From Sambucus nigra (Eukaryota > Streptophyta > Magnoliopsida > Dipsacales > Adoxaceae), in contig OX422208.1 in NCBI GenBank assembly GCA_949130495.1, forward strand, positions 646,021,023 to 646,085,022: a stretch of DNA of 64,000 nucleotides, read 5' to 3'. Within the stretch, counting starts at the first letter, position 1. Each line of letters begins with the position of its first letter. Shown one piece after another: positions 46,891-59,086 of this stretch. A program made the position numbers and the translations under genes. The notes below the pieces were generated by a model that was not told where the DNA came from, did no database searches, and saw only the letters and a program-made list of their open reading frames with translations.

Positions 46891-48893
46891 TGAAAAAATG
46901 TGTTATTAAATCCGTTTATTAAAAATAAACTATTTAAGTAACTCCGGTCTGTTTTTTTAAGAAACTCTTTTCGTAAAAACCAAACTATTTGAACACAAGA
47001 TGTGTTTAACAAATCAATATGTACGATATCTATTCAAAATTTGAATAACAGGTTTATAAAGTAGTTTAAAAAACTTAAACTCAGCACAACCAAGAATGAG
47101 ATGAGGAGATGTAGAAAGATTATGTTCACGATGTTTTTTACGTGGTAAAACCTCACCAATTGAGGAAACATCCACGACTCCCTCTACGGAGTAAAAAGAA
47201 AAATTCACTAAAACAAATTTATGAGTTACAAACTATATAACTAACATGCAAACAACTCAGACCTATATAAGTTTAGGAATGTACCCTCTGGTGTCCTTAT
47301 AACTTCTCTGCAGTTCTGATTGTAGATGTAGTTCTCCTAGTTTGTTAACTTTTGATTTGTTCCAGCACTTTACGTCGACTCTTGTTCACAAGATCTTATT
47401 ACCAACACTTTTCGTATTGTAGGGTGAAAGTGTTTGTGGACGTGCTCTCTATCACATTCATGCACACACACACACTTATTAAGTACAAACAGTCCTAGCA
47501 AATTACAGTAACACTATATGCTGTGATATTTTCTTTTTCTTTCTTCTTACAAAACTTTGAACCTTATTTGACCTTTAAATCAATCCCAGAATCCACGGAT
47601 ACCTTGCTAAGAAGACAGACAAGGTCTTAATCAATCTCAGAATTTAGAAAAGTTTTTCGAGATTGAAAACCTCCAAGTGTGATTCCAAACTAGGTCAAAG
47701 GTTTAGTTTTACAAGAACTAGAAACAGAAAACATTTATTGTTGATTTCAAAGTAAGCAAACATTTTATAGAAAATAATCAACAATATATTTCTCAAGATG
47801 AGAAATAAAGAATGAAACTAAGTATAATGTAACATGAATAACTCAGATCTGAAATTTCTATGAAATCAGAAAGTAGATCTAAGTAATAGTTTAAGTTGAA
47901 AACAAGATCTAACGAACAAGAGGTTACAGCAACAATTACAAACTCAACTCAAACTCTCAAACACTCAAGAACACTCAGGGTAGTGTTTTGTATATGAAGG
48001 AGTTTTGAAGAAGTGTTTGATATTGGATTGAAGAGGTTTTGACGAACAAGGTTATGGTTTCTAACTCTCTCTCTCTCTCTCTGGTTTCTCTCTTCTCTCT
48101 CTTCACTCTCTATTTCTCAAAAAAATGAAAATGGCAAAAGTCTTCGAAGTCTGAGATTAGGGTTCCTTTTATAGTGTGAAGAGAAGGTTCGAGAGACTGG
48201 ATCAAAACCAAGGGCCAGGATTAAGTCAAGTTAAATTGACTTTGATCGAAGGGTTCTAAGAACGCGATGCTTAAACGATACCTGATTGGTTTAAAATGTT
48301 GTACTGGGATTCACCAAGACAACATGCAGATCGTCGATAACCAATGATCCAAGGGTTAAAAACATACGCGTTTATAACTCAGTAAAGAAACACAATCTCA
48401 GCCAATCAGATGAAGACAGGTGTTGGCCACATAAAGGATATGAAACGCGCGTCTTAAAGTAATTAAAACCACACCCTAAGGTTTACTCCGCTTTCGGATT
48501 GTACCCAAGGTAACATTAGGCCAATATACCCAACAAAGTATATTTACAGATTGACCATAAAAACTTATAAATCAAGTTTTGATTAAGAAAACCTTATTTA
48601 AAAAGTGTTTATAAAATCCCAAAAAATTATTAAAATTCCAACTTAGGGATTTAAAAACACTCAACATATGTACACACATTATTATGCAGTATGATATGCA
48701 TTAAATAAATTCTACTGTGTGTGTGAGTGTTGGCAATTTGTTCTTGATCACTACAAGACAGAGAGATGAAGTAGCAAATCAATTTCTGAGGTTCTTTAGT
48801 TTCTAGGGAGGACATAATTTTGTCACAATTTCCAAACTAGATGAGCACTTATACAATATAGACTCAAGTGAGTCAAAAGTATAAGGGCTTCCA
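46891..48893 (-). repeat. Element C 5' LTR (right copy)
   Basis: It starts TGAAAAAATGTGTTATTAAA and ends GGGCTTCCA, one C longer at the terminus than the left copy. A (CT)n run at 48065-48084 is expanded relative to the left copy. Otherwise near-identical. Confidence 0.95.
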
Positions 48894-51130
48894 TTATTAT
48901 TTGGATATTATGGGACTTAAAAAAGATCAGTAATCCCTAGTTAAGAATTGAATTGATTTGATTGGGATTTAATTGATTATTAATTAAATTGGAAGAAATT
49001 TCGGTTGCTAGATTCATTTGTTGGATTATAATTTATATGCATAAGGATTAAGGATAGATCCAGTAGGGGAGATTTAATATAACACCTGGGTAGCCTTAGG
49101 GTTACAAGATGAACATCAAGGACTGAGTTTAAGCTCATTATTGACTGCGCAAGGGTTGAGTGTAGCACAAGCACTTAGTGGTATGGCTCCTGGATATAGT
49201 AGGGAGTTCATATCACATTTGGTTGAGAGAGGGGATGAGGTTATCCCGGTTGCATATTTGAAATTTACGGACCTCCACGACCGACAAAGTTAAGTAGTAG
49301 TGTAATTGGAGGGGTTCCTTGTTTGGATTTCGCTTTGCGAGACGCTCCGTGCTTGAACCTTAACGACGTCGGGAGTGGAGAGATGTTATAGGATGCGAGG
49401 ATGTTGATTTTGTTGATAAGTCATATAGTGTGAGTGAAACACTATAGACTATGGCCCATGTGATAATGGTATTCAATCCTAGTTGATAGAGGATGTGTTT
49501 ATAAGAGATTTGAAACTATCGGTTTTAACCCTAATTAAGGGAGAGTTTAATTCGTAGAAATTCGAGAGATATGACGATATGGACCAGTAGGGTATTAGAG
49601 ACTTCTTACTGAATATATATTGAGGGAAAACCTATTTGAACCTTGAGTAATGAGTGAGGCTCGAGGATAATTAAATTAAGAAGTAAAGTCATAATATTTG
49701 AATACGTAGGATTTGAGAGATATAATGCTACGTATAGAAATTATCTTAGGGTAATGTGAGTACCTTGTTGATATTATATTATAGGTATGATAATTCCTAT
49801 TTGATTGATTAATGTTTATGTGTATGACATACCTAGCTTACTTGCTATCAACGGGATGTTTGCGCGTGAGGGCAGTCATATGCTGATGAATCCATGGGAT
49901 CTTTGATTTATCGCTCAAGAATATAGGTCTATGAAAGACTTATCGGGGAGTTGATAAGTTCGCTGACTGTGGGTACGTAGGTATGTGCGTGACCCATGGA
50001 TACGAGAACTATGTTCGCCTCCAATTTGTATGTTAATGTTTGTGATTCGAGAAATTCTTACCGAACCTTTAGTCCCCTATTCGACGACTAGCGATGATAG
50101 GACATGATAGCAGAGTAATGCATTGCACCGCAGCTGTGACTCGGGGTTCCGTATTATATATATATATATATATATATAATGAATTTAATGTGTGGTTTGA
50201 TTAATCTACTGTGTGATAATTGTAGATAACGGTGAATTGAGAAAATGAATTAAACTAAGTTAATGAATGTTTATTCTTATAGAATTGGAAAAATCTTAAT
50301 TCATATTAATGAGAACGAATCATGTTAATGAGAAACGTATATGAATAATTATATGACGTATGTTATGGGACATACGGGGATTACGATACGGGATGGAATC
50401 ATATTAGGGACCTTGTGAAGAGGAACCATTAACTAAGAGGTTAATAGGAAATGTTAAGTGTGTACTATTGTTGAGAGGTGAGAATAGCAAGTGAGAGTTG
50501 GATACTAACATGTACATAATAAATGCTTTATTGCACTTGTTAAATACTTGTTGTTTTAAAAATCATTTTTTATAATCGGGCTCTGACCCGTTTCCTTGCA
50601 TATTTGCTTTTCTATTGTATCTTCTATATTAGGTGTCCAACAGCAGGGACGCCAACCTTAGTTGATTTTGACGAGCTATGGAGCTATGGAGTATTGCTTA
50701 GACGCTTATCTTCTTTTGATTCACAGTATTCTTTTATGTAGGGCATGTCGCCCAAAGGAATTCAATTATATCTTTTCTATCTGAGTCAAACACTCTTGTA
50801 GTCGTGTCTTTTTAATACATTTAATATCGTTGGGATTACTGTATTGGATTATTATGTGGGAATGTTTATTCCAATTGCATTTAAATTCTTTTGAGTTATC
50901 TGTTCAATTATTATTGTGGTATAATAATTTGTGTTGTGTTATTCGTAAACTAAAAATGGATTTTGTTGAAATTAAAATTTGGAAGTTTTTTAACACCAGC
51001 TTAATTGGGTATTGGGTGAGTTGTAAATGTTTTCGACAGTGATGCAAAGAATGAGCCAACTGTATATTCTGCTTTAATTTGGTATGGGGCTGGCCACCCG
51101 GTATTTAATTAGTCGGGGTGTTACAGTGGA

Positions 51131-53254
51131 CCCTCAACTATTTAGCCTTCTAGTGTACAGTTAGTGTGAAGCCTAAATAGTAGGTTGTATATAGTTAGCT
51201 TTTTACTCTTTTTGTTCTTTTTTTCTTTCCTTTTTAATTTCGTCTAGTGTAATTAGTTAACTTTTTGTTATTTGTTTTTGCTATGCTCGGTACTAACTTG
51301 TTTTGTAGACTCTTTGGACTTTTTCTTATGGGGATCGCTCCAATTTTGGATAATATCACTCTTTTCCTCTCTTTAACTTGGTTCTTAATTCACATTGAGG
51401 ACAATGTCAGGTTTTAAGTTAGGGGTGTGGGATATTCTATCCATTTCTTTACTTAGTCCATATTTTTGCTCACATATTAGTCACTTAGTATGCTTTTCTT
51501 AGAAAAATTCAAAATTTTTAAAAAGATTTTCTTTCTTTTTTCTCCTTTTTTGGGCATTGTGCCTTTGTTTCCGATGATAAATTTCAATAATTGCCCCATC
51601 CAATAGACAACTCAATGATGCATGTTCTCCATTTTAGAAGTTATTAGACTTTAGTCCTCACTTATTATGAATAACTTCATGAATTAAACTTTAATCCCAT
51701 GAGCACATGCACTTTTCTTGCCTTATTGATTTGGTTTAATATTTTTATAACTCGATAATTTTTTGTTGCATTGTATATACTTACACCGAGTAAGCTTTAT
51801 ACCTTTCTTCGTTTGTGAATGTATACACTATTCTTCCCTCTTTCAAAACGTTACAGTCGTTGGTAATCTCTCTATTCTTTCATTTGATCATTAATTAATT
51901 GAGTTCATATATGAAATGTGTTACTTGAGCATGGTTTTCAAGGTTTGTTTTGAGTCAATAATTGCGTAAACTTTATGAAATGATCATATGCAATCTTTGT
52001 TATATCACCCATATTAGCCTTTACTTCACCTTATATGTTTACCCTCATCAACCCCTTTGAGTCTAAATACTAGCCTTTCGTTTCAAAACCCCAAATCCCA
52101 AAACTAACTATAAATTGGAGTTTTAAACCATACATACACCTTCCATATATTTTCTTGGAATGTTACTTGGGGTTTAATGATGTTTGTTATTTTGCGTTTG
52201 CAATTTAGGCATATGAGAGTGTGATAAGTAAAAAAATGAGATGTGAAAAAAAAAGATGTGGAAAAAGAGATGAAAAATAGAAAGTAGAAAACAAAAGAAA
52301 ATATAAGAAAAAGAAGAAAAGAAAACGAAAGAGAAAGATGTATATGTTGTATATAGTGTTCAATAAGCTTTGATTGCTCTCCAAATGACATATCCAATGC
52401 TTATTTGGAACTTGCTTTCCATTTTTGATATTGCCCTCATTTTTTCCATTATTCTAAGTTTTCATTCCGAACACTTTGAACCCGTACATACATCCATTTC
52501 ATACCCTAGCCAAACTTACATTATAACCCTATCAAGTCCTATGTGATCTTAGAGTGCATTTAATTTAAAAGTCATAATAGTTTTGATAATCGGAGAAAAT
52601 ACATTTCGCCTCCTTTAATGAGCGGTATCTTTCATTGAGATTACAAGTTTTTCATTTCCTATATAGCGTTCTTCATTTGTGACATGTGTGCGGCCTAGCT
52701 TCCATTTACATTTACTCTTTATGCCCGCATGTCCCGTGTGTTACCTCCCGATTTTGAGTGAATTCACTTGATGAGTGTAATGCCCGTGAGGATTGAATAT
52801 ATGCTTGCTTTAACGTTTATCCGATTTATATAAGTTTTTGCCAAATGACACTTTGCATGTGCTCGCTCCCCTCCCACATTTTAAGGTTTCAATTATATGA
52901 GGTGCATTTTATAATGTTAATGATTCAGAATTTTGTTTGAATTTGTTCATTGTTCTAATAATGCGTATGAAATCTTTTTCGTTGTTGTTGGGCTTGTCGG
53001 GTGTTGGGTTGGGCATATTTTGAGGAAACCATATGATGTTTGTGGGTTTCATCCCTGAAAACCCTCACGAGACAACACTCGTCCACTAGGGTAACCTAGG
53101 GGTTTAACGACTTATTGCATATGATAAATGCAATCGTGTTCCGTACGGAAGTGTCATTTATATTTCGATGCATATATACGTCTTGTTCTGCCTTCTGTGG
53201 ACTGGTTTTGTTTGTTTCATCACTAGGGACTAGCGATGTCTAAGTTAGGGGTTG
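51131..53254. other. H non-coding 3' region, copy 2 (after element B)
   Basis: It continues copy 2 from the GTGGA duplication and matches 27075-29199 almost base for base. It ends TAAGTTAGGGGTTG before LTR 3. It has no pol domains. Confidence 0.85.
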
Positions 53255-54735
53255 TGATTCGTATCGAATATTGAATATTTCTGCCCTTTATCTTTATGCA
53301 TTCTAGCGCTTTTACGGTCCTAAATGCCTATATTTATGCTCATTAACCAGACAACCTTGTATTTTTCTATATACATGCTTTACAGAGGTTAATTGTGCTT
53401 TTGTAGGTATTGGAACGCTAAAAGTGAGGATCCGTTGCATTTTAGAGAAGTTCCACCGTCGGATGCTACTTCAAGGGCATCTTAGTCAATTCATATTTCA
53501 TCTCCGGCTCATGGATATTCCACGGATGCGTAGCTCGTTGATTTAGCGTCGCGTGGCCGCAATCGACGCGTCGTTTGGAGTCCGGATGGTGAAGTTATGG
53601 TTGTTTCCGTTTGCGCACCCTTTCCCCTTTTTATGGACCAAAGAATTGCAGAAAATAGAGTCCCGGTCGACCGCGCTTCTGATGCCGATTGACCGCCCTT
53701 TGGCATTTTGTTTTGTATCGAAGATAGTGGGTTTGGGGAGTGGGTCGACTGCGGTTACCAGATATTTGTTGCTTGTCTTCTTTTCTTTTCTTTTTCCTTT
53801 ATTTCTTTTCCAACTTACTATATAAGCCAATTTTTGGTTTCTATTTTAATTATCTTACATTTTACATTAGGTTTAGGGTTTGTAAGGAGATTTTTCCCTT
53901 CTCCATTTCCTTTGGGTGTTTTACCCACTTTGATGTATGTAAGTTTATTTCTTTGTATCTTTCATTTGTTTATTGCTTTGTTTACTTGCTTCCATTAATT
54001 TCCATGCCTAGTTAATATTTATTTCTTTCTATTTATTGCTTTGATTAATTAGGTTTACTTGTTTTCTTTCAATACATGCTATTTACCATGATTTCTAGCT
54101 AAATTAGTCTAGGTTGTGTCAGATTGAACTCACCCCGGGTTGACATGTTGCTTTGCTTTGGTGATGGTGTTTACTAGGCTATTTCGGGTGTGTTGTCCTA
54201 GTTATTGCACCTAGGAGATTTGACGGGGTATATCATGTATGCTCCGTGCTTACGACCTTGCGTGCATAATTTTTGGGGTATTTATTGACGACAAAATCAT
54301 ATTAGGCTTTTATGGGAATTTAGGGGTGTGGCAACTCTTGATTCAATTAATTGTCGAAACGAGACGCAGTCTTAATAACTCGTTGACCCATGTAACCATT
54401 TTATACTAATTAACTCGGGTGAGGGATATTCGACACAACCTATAGTTTTACGGCTTTTGTTAGTCTAGTTTAAATACACGCCTAGATTAATCTTTCCCAT
54501 TTTGCATCTTTTCCTTTTTGTGTATATTTTTCTTTTATACTTTTATTTATGAAGTATTAAACCTTGTAAAATCTAGCAACTCGTCTCTGTGGATTTTTGA
54601 TACCCGGACTTGGCCGATATACTCGGCCGTTGAGTGTAGTAATAAGTTTAGGTTTGTGTATAGTTCAGGTGAGCCGAATTCGAAAACTAACTGCGCGCAG
54701 GTGACGCTCGTGCCGCGGCGAAACCCTGCCTATCA
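53255..54735 (+). repeat. Element H LTR 3
   Basis: It starts TGATTCGTATCGAATATTG and ends CCTGCCTATCA, followed by GATAG. It is shorter than LTRs 1 and 2 mainly because one arm of the GATCGACCGCGG palindrome pair is missing near 53730-53750. TATATAAG is at 53819. Confidence 0.93.
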
Positions 54736-57268
54736 GATAGAAAAATTAAATATCATTCTGGACATGTAAAGAAACAATAAAGTAATAATGTAACAAGCTA
54801 AATAGTGCGACATGATAATATCCTCAAATGATAAAATTGATTCATCACCAATCAACTAATATAAAGTGTTTCCTAACATACAAAATAGTCCCAACAATAT
54901 AAAATAGTCTCAAATACAAACGCATCCATAACTAGAGTTTACATTCCTCGATAAGTCTCAACTATAAAATGAAATATTACCAACACCTACATATCAGAAA
55001 AGTCCTTAAGGCGATGACTCAGGTTAGAGGGATAATGACTATGTGATAGTAAAAAAAAATGCTAGTCCCCGAGTCCAACTCAAGTGCCTAAAAATGTTTT
55101 ATGATAGAATTAGGTCAAATCCCAATAATATAATGAAGCTACGCAAATCTAAGTAATCATAAATATAAAGGATATCTCCACAATTTTCTACCATACAATA
55201 ACATATATAAATATGAAATAGGATCTCACAGTCCATTTTAATTCCATTTAAGTACCATAATAAATTAATATCTTAATAATCAAACTATAACCGCATACAG
55301 TCTTGTATCATACGACCAAGGCCACCACAATGCAGTACTCACACATAATAACCGCCACCATATCCAGACCTATATTCATCAGCAGGAGCCCACCATCACA
55401 TGTGATATATAAATAATAACACCAAAACAATATCCAATCCCAACATCATCAGTACAGGACCACCGTTACATAAGTCACAACACATAAAATTAACTACACA
55501 TCCAGTCCAGTCCACACAAGGGGTTCGGGGTTATCATCACGAGTAAAGCGTACATAAGGTGTTCTCTATCGGCACCAACCAATATAATATTCCCAATTAC
55601 TTATTTTCTTATAAGCATTATCTTTATAAGCTTCACGATTATTAATTCATTACAAGATTCATAATCAACTCATTACCTAAGTTAAAAACACATTATATTT
55701 ATCTTACTCCATCCTGCGGGTATTATCAATTCAAGTTCCAAGTATTACTAACTAATTTAGATAATTATCTTACTAATGATTCATTACTTATTTTATATGC
55801 ACATATTCTTTTTGTAAGGATTCACAATAACTAATAATATTATAAATATCATGAGTTAGAGGGAAAAACCTATTTTACCATGTTCACCGAAAATAGTATA
55901 TCAGTCTTTGATAATATCCTAGATAATTCCTAGTCACCTCATATAAACTTAGGGCTAAGTAACATTACGAATTTTCAATTCAACATATTAACCAACATCC
56001 AGTACAATCACTTTTTTAATCATGCCAATTCATAACCAATCCAACTAATAATAAAATCCTACCAATTCATAAGGAAAGTCTAAGAGCTTTTAGTTCATGG
56101 ATTTCCAATGAGAGTGGTATAAGCATAAATAAGAACATATATGAGTCTTTAGTCAATTTCAAAACACACTTAGCGTGTTGATATTCTCAATTCATGATTT
56201 AAGTCTCAAAATCATAATGATTTTCATTAATTAAACAATAACATATAAATTCATAGTTATTCAATTATCATATACAATTAATCAACAAAATTTGGGTATT
56301 TATACATGAATTTCAACGTGTGACTCTAAGGGTATAAGTCTAGCATATATTTCATATTAATTTCCTAAATATATGATTCAAACATGGGAATTATCATCAA
56401 TTGTTACCAATCCAATAATATATAATATCATTTTCCTAATCATTTAAATATAACATGGGGATTGTTATTAATGAATACTAATTTAACTATTAACCATATC
56501 AATTAAAGGCTCATTTCAACATATAAGAGATTTAAGTAGAGAACATGTGTAAACCTAATTAACTTTAATTCATTTTAATATTAAATTATTAATTTAGGCA
56601 AATTTTATCATTTGCGTGTACGAAAGGAGAGGAGTAGAATATTACCTTGGCTTAAATTTAACAAATATAAAATCACATTGATTGCTTTTCAATTTATCCT
56701 TGAATCAAAATTGAATAATCATCTTCTTAGTTTTGATCTTTATTTTTGGTTATAAATGGACGATTTAATATTAAGGAAGAGTCATAGAGGATTTTAAGGT
56801 TTCTTAATTTTACAAAGAAGTGGTTTTATGAGAGATATGATGTTAAAATGAGCATATTCGTGCAAGATATGTAATATACGCGACACTATAGCTGTAGCCT
56901 ACTTAAATTTGAATTTGTTTAATTTCTCACGTGATTAAATCTATAAAACCCTGGTCTTTCTCACTAAAAAGTATACCAGTGACCATTTTACCCTTGGGGC
57001 TTCACCCTATTCCCCTATTTAACCTTTCTATAAAACCTATCCCACTAAGACCAATTAGTTCATTATTAATTCATAGCCCAGATTAACTTATCATTTTACT
57101 AATTTGAATTACACGGCTTCAAATAATAAAAAATAATTACAAATCCAATTTTAATATTTTTATTATTAAAATTTCAAATTTTATTTTAGATTCATTTAAA
57201 ATGTCAAATTTCACTTTAACTATTAATTATGCCATTCAATAAATTTCTAAAAAATACGGGGTATTACA

Positions 57269-57561
57269 GTCTCCCCCACGAATAAATAATTATGTCCTTG
57301 GAATTCACACGAGCATACCTACCTCAAAAAAATGTGAATACTGTTGTCTCACAGTATCCTCACACTCCCACATGGACTATGTCTCGCTATGATGATGCCA
57401 CTGAACAAAAATTAAGGGAATGTCCTTAAACCTCAACAGATGAACTCTAACATTTAAGATACTAAGAGTGCGAGGTATTGACAATAGCTCCCCAATTAAA
57501 ATTAATATATCGATTGAGTGATAAAAAATAACTTAACAGGTAAAAAACATCCAAAGGTCTA
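57269..57561 (-). pseudogene. Element E: gypsy polypurine tract and pol C-terminus
   Basis: The plus strand has GTCTCCCCCAC right after the LTR (polypurine tract on the element strand). Minus-strand translation then gives the end of gypsy integrase: IPRTLSILNVRVHLLRFKDI, LIFVQWHHHSET, WECEDTVRQQYSHFFEVGM, with a stop before WECEDT. This is the chromodomain-like tail seen in element A. At 57561 a copia LTR (F) begins, so E is interrupted, not ended. Confidence 0.8.
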
Positions 57562-57947
57562 TGTGATAAAATTGGTTGGTCAATATTATAATCTTAATCA
57601 AATTTTATATTCAATTTAAGACAAGTGGTTATAATTATGAGGAAAGATAAATCAAATCACACAACACCGGATGCACAAGGAAAAACCACCAACGGGAAAA
57701 AATCGGGCCAAAATTAACGATAAATGTACTATGGTAGAGTATTACAACTAGAAGACAAAGAATTAAAATCACACAATACTATGAACAACTATAAACTCTT
57801 TCCCACCATATCCTCTGAGGAGAGTGCCAACAGCTAGAGAACACTACACAACCGCTACCAATTTTGGAATTGTCCAGTGCCTTCAAATATCATGCCAAAA
57901 AATCTTCTATAAAGTGGAATAATTACTTTGTACTGATTCAGAGGAAC

Positions 57948-58814
57948 TAGGGGTGTTCGTGGTTCGGTTAGGTTTTGAATTTTTTTTGGACCGGACAGAC
58001 TATGTTGGTCCTCTAAAAAAATAACCAAGATCGGATCGATAATGTCGGTTGGCCGACCCTATTCGGTTCGATTTTTTACAGGGTCGGTTTGGTTTTGTTT
58101 GTCGGTCCTAACATTAATTAATTATATTATTTAAAGGAAATCTTGAACATGAGTAGTACAGAGGAGCAACGGGTAAGATGGTGTTCTGGAACTTCATTAT
58201 AATGAAGATTTTAAGCATGAAAAATTCTCCAATCATTGAATTTCAGAAAATAGCATTTCACAAAATTTAATAATTAGGGAAGCAATAGTTAGTATTAGTA
58301 TAACAAAATTACCTCAATCATAGTAGCTTGGGAAGAGCGATAGGGATCTTTGTTGCCAAACATATTCGGCCAGAATGATACTACACGGCCACACGAACAA
58401 ACCGTATTCCTCTTTTATATTCTAAACCAATTACGTCCACAAAAATAACACAACAATAAGAATTTTTTTTAAGTTGTGCAATAAGAAAATTAATGGAAGG
58501 GACACCTCGATGATGGTAATGGAGAAGGAATCTTCAGATTTCCCGAAATGGTGCGTGGCTGTAGTGATCATGTTCTAGCCCCACGATTAAACGGTAACTT
58601 CGTCACCCTCGCAACCGTCCATGTCGTTGGAGCCGTTTGAAATAAATAGTGGGGTGGGGCAGTAGCAGTGCCGGGCGGCATCACAGCATGAGTGAGAGAG
58701 GGAGAGAGGTTTTGGATTTGTTGTATGTCTTGGTCTTATGTGAGAAAGGATGGCAGAGAGAATGAGACGTAATGAAAGCGTATTGTAGGATTTAGTTTAG
58801 GACTATTTTAGCCT

Positions 58815-58898
<84 letters not shown>

Positions 58899-59086
58899 TA
58901 CTGTCAGCCCGGGTCGGTGGTCGGTCCAGACCGACCATATTAACTCAAAACCTGAGGATCGGATCGACTTAGCCGATTTTTAAAAAAATGGGAACGAACC
59001 GATTAACAAAAAAACCGATAAAAATAAGGCGATTCGGTTCGACTCGATTCGGTCCATTGCTTCAATCAATTTTTTAAACACCCCTG
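57948..59086. mobile_element. Non-autonomous hAT-like element inside F LTR
   Basis: It starts TAGGGGTGTTCGTGGTTCGG and ends AAACACCCCTG, giving terminal inverted repeats (C/T)AGGGGTGTT. Flanks AGAGGAAC (57940-57947) and AGCGAAAC (59087-59094) are an 8-bp duplication with two changes. The 1.14-kb interior has subterminal GGTCGGTT/GACCGACC and CGATTCGGTTCG motifs and a long (CA)n(TA)n tract, and no transposase. Confidence 0.85.
58814..58895. repeat. (CA)n(TA)n microsatellite in hAT element
   Basis: About 12 CA units pass into about 29 TA units. It is within the non-coding interior of the hAT element. Confidence 0.95.

Larger units (their letters stand above)
39018..48893 (-). mobile_element. 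Element C: Sirevirus-like Ty1-copia retrotransposon, nearly intact
   Basis: LTRs at 39018-41008 and 46891-48893 (about 2.0 kb each, TGAAAAAATG...CTTC(C)A) flank a 5.9-kb internal region coding on the minus strand in copia order gag-PR-INT-RT-RNase H. The insertion is inside the 3' LTR of B; comparison with 33240 of the 5' LTR shows duplication of TTAT (4 bp, probably TTATT with one base changed). The RT YVDDIIFGST motif and integrase style suggest the Sirevirus lineage. One deletion and one nonsense codon are the only clear coding lesions. Confidence 0.95.
31992..51125 (+). mobile_element. Element B: pol-deleted Tekay/Del-like gypsy retrotransposon
   Basis: 5' LTR 31992-35483, internal 35484-37764, 3' LTR 37765-51125 (the last interrupted by element C). 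A perfect 5-bp target duplication GTGGA lies at 31987-31991 and 51126-51130. Removing it rejoins the internal region of H (TTCATGGTGGACCCTCAAC as in copy 1 at 27065). Gag is like that of element A, but protease beyond its first residues, RT, RNase H and integrase are absent. Confidence 0.95.
37765..51125 (+). repeat. Element B 3' LTR, split by element C
   Basis: The parts are 37765-39017 and about 48894-51125, which rejoin to about 3.48 kb and match the 5' LTR from TGTAATACCCC to GTCGGGGTGTTACA. The first 140 bp show only about two differences from the 5' LTR. The inverted repeat is at 38902-38942 and the (TA)n tract at 50155-50178. Confidence 0.94.
24290..54735 (+). mobile_element. Element H: tandem non-autonomous LTR retrotransposon with three LTRs
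   Basis: The order is LTR (24290-25798), internal region (25799-29199), LTR (29200-30713), internal region (30714-31991 plus 51131-53254), LTR (53255-54735). All LTRs start TGATTCGTATC and end CCTATCA. The 5-mers outside are GATAC (24285-24289) and GATAG (54736-54740), and none separates the units, so the array arrived or formed as one. Both internal regions are about 3.4 kb once nested element B is removed. Neither encodes protease, RT or integrase; each has one acidic ORF. The PBS matches tRNA-Asp. This is a large retrotransposon derivative that must borrow enzymes. Confidence 0.9.
24234..57268 (-). repeat. LTR shared by gypsy bodies D and E, split by element H
   Basis: The LTR is in two parts: 24234-24289 (TGTAACAACTTGCATATT...) and 54736-57268 (...AAATACGGGGTATTACA), together about 2.6 kb. 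On the left it abuts a PBS and the gag end of D; on the right it abuts a polypurine tract and the pol end of E. Both neighbours read on the minus strand. One LTR therefore serves two internal regions. Everything from 24290 to 54735 is insertion H. Confidence 0.75.
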
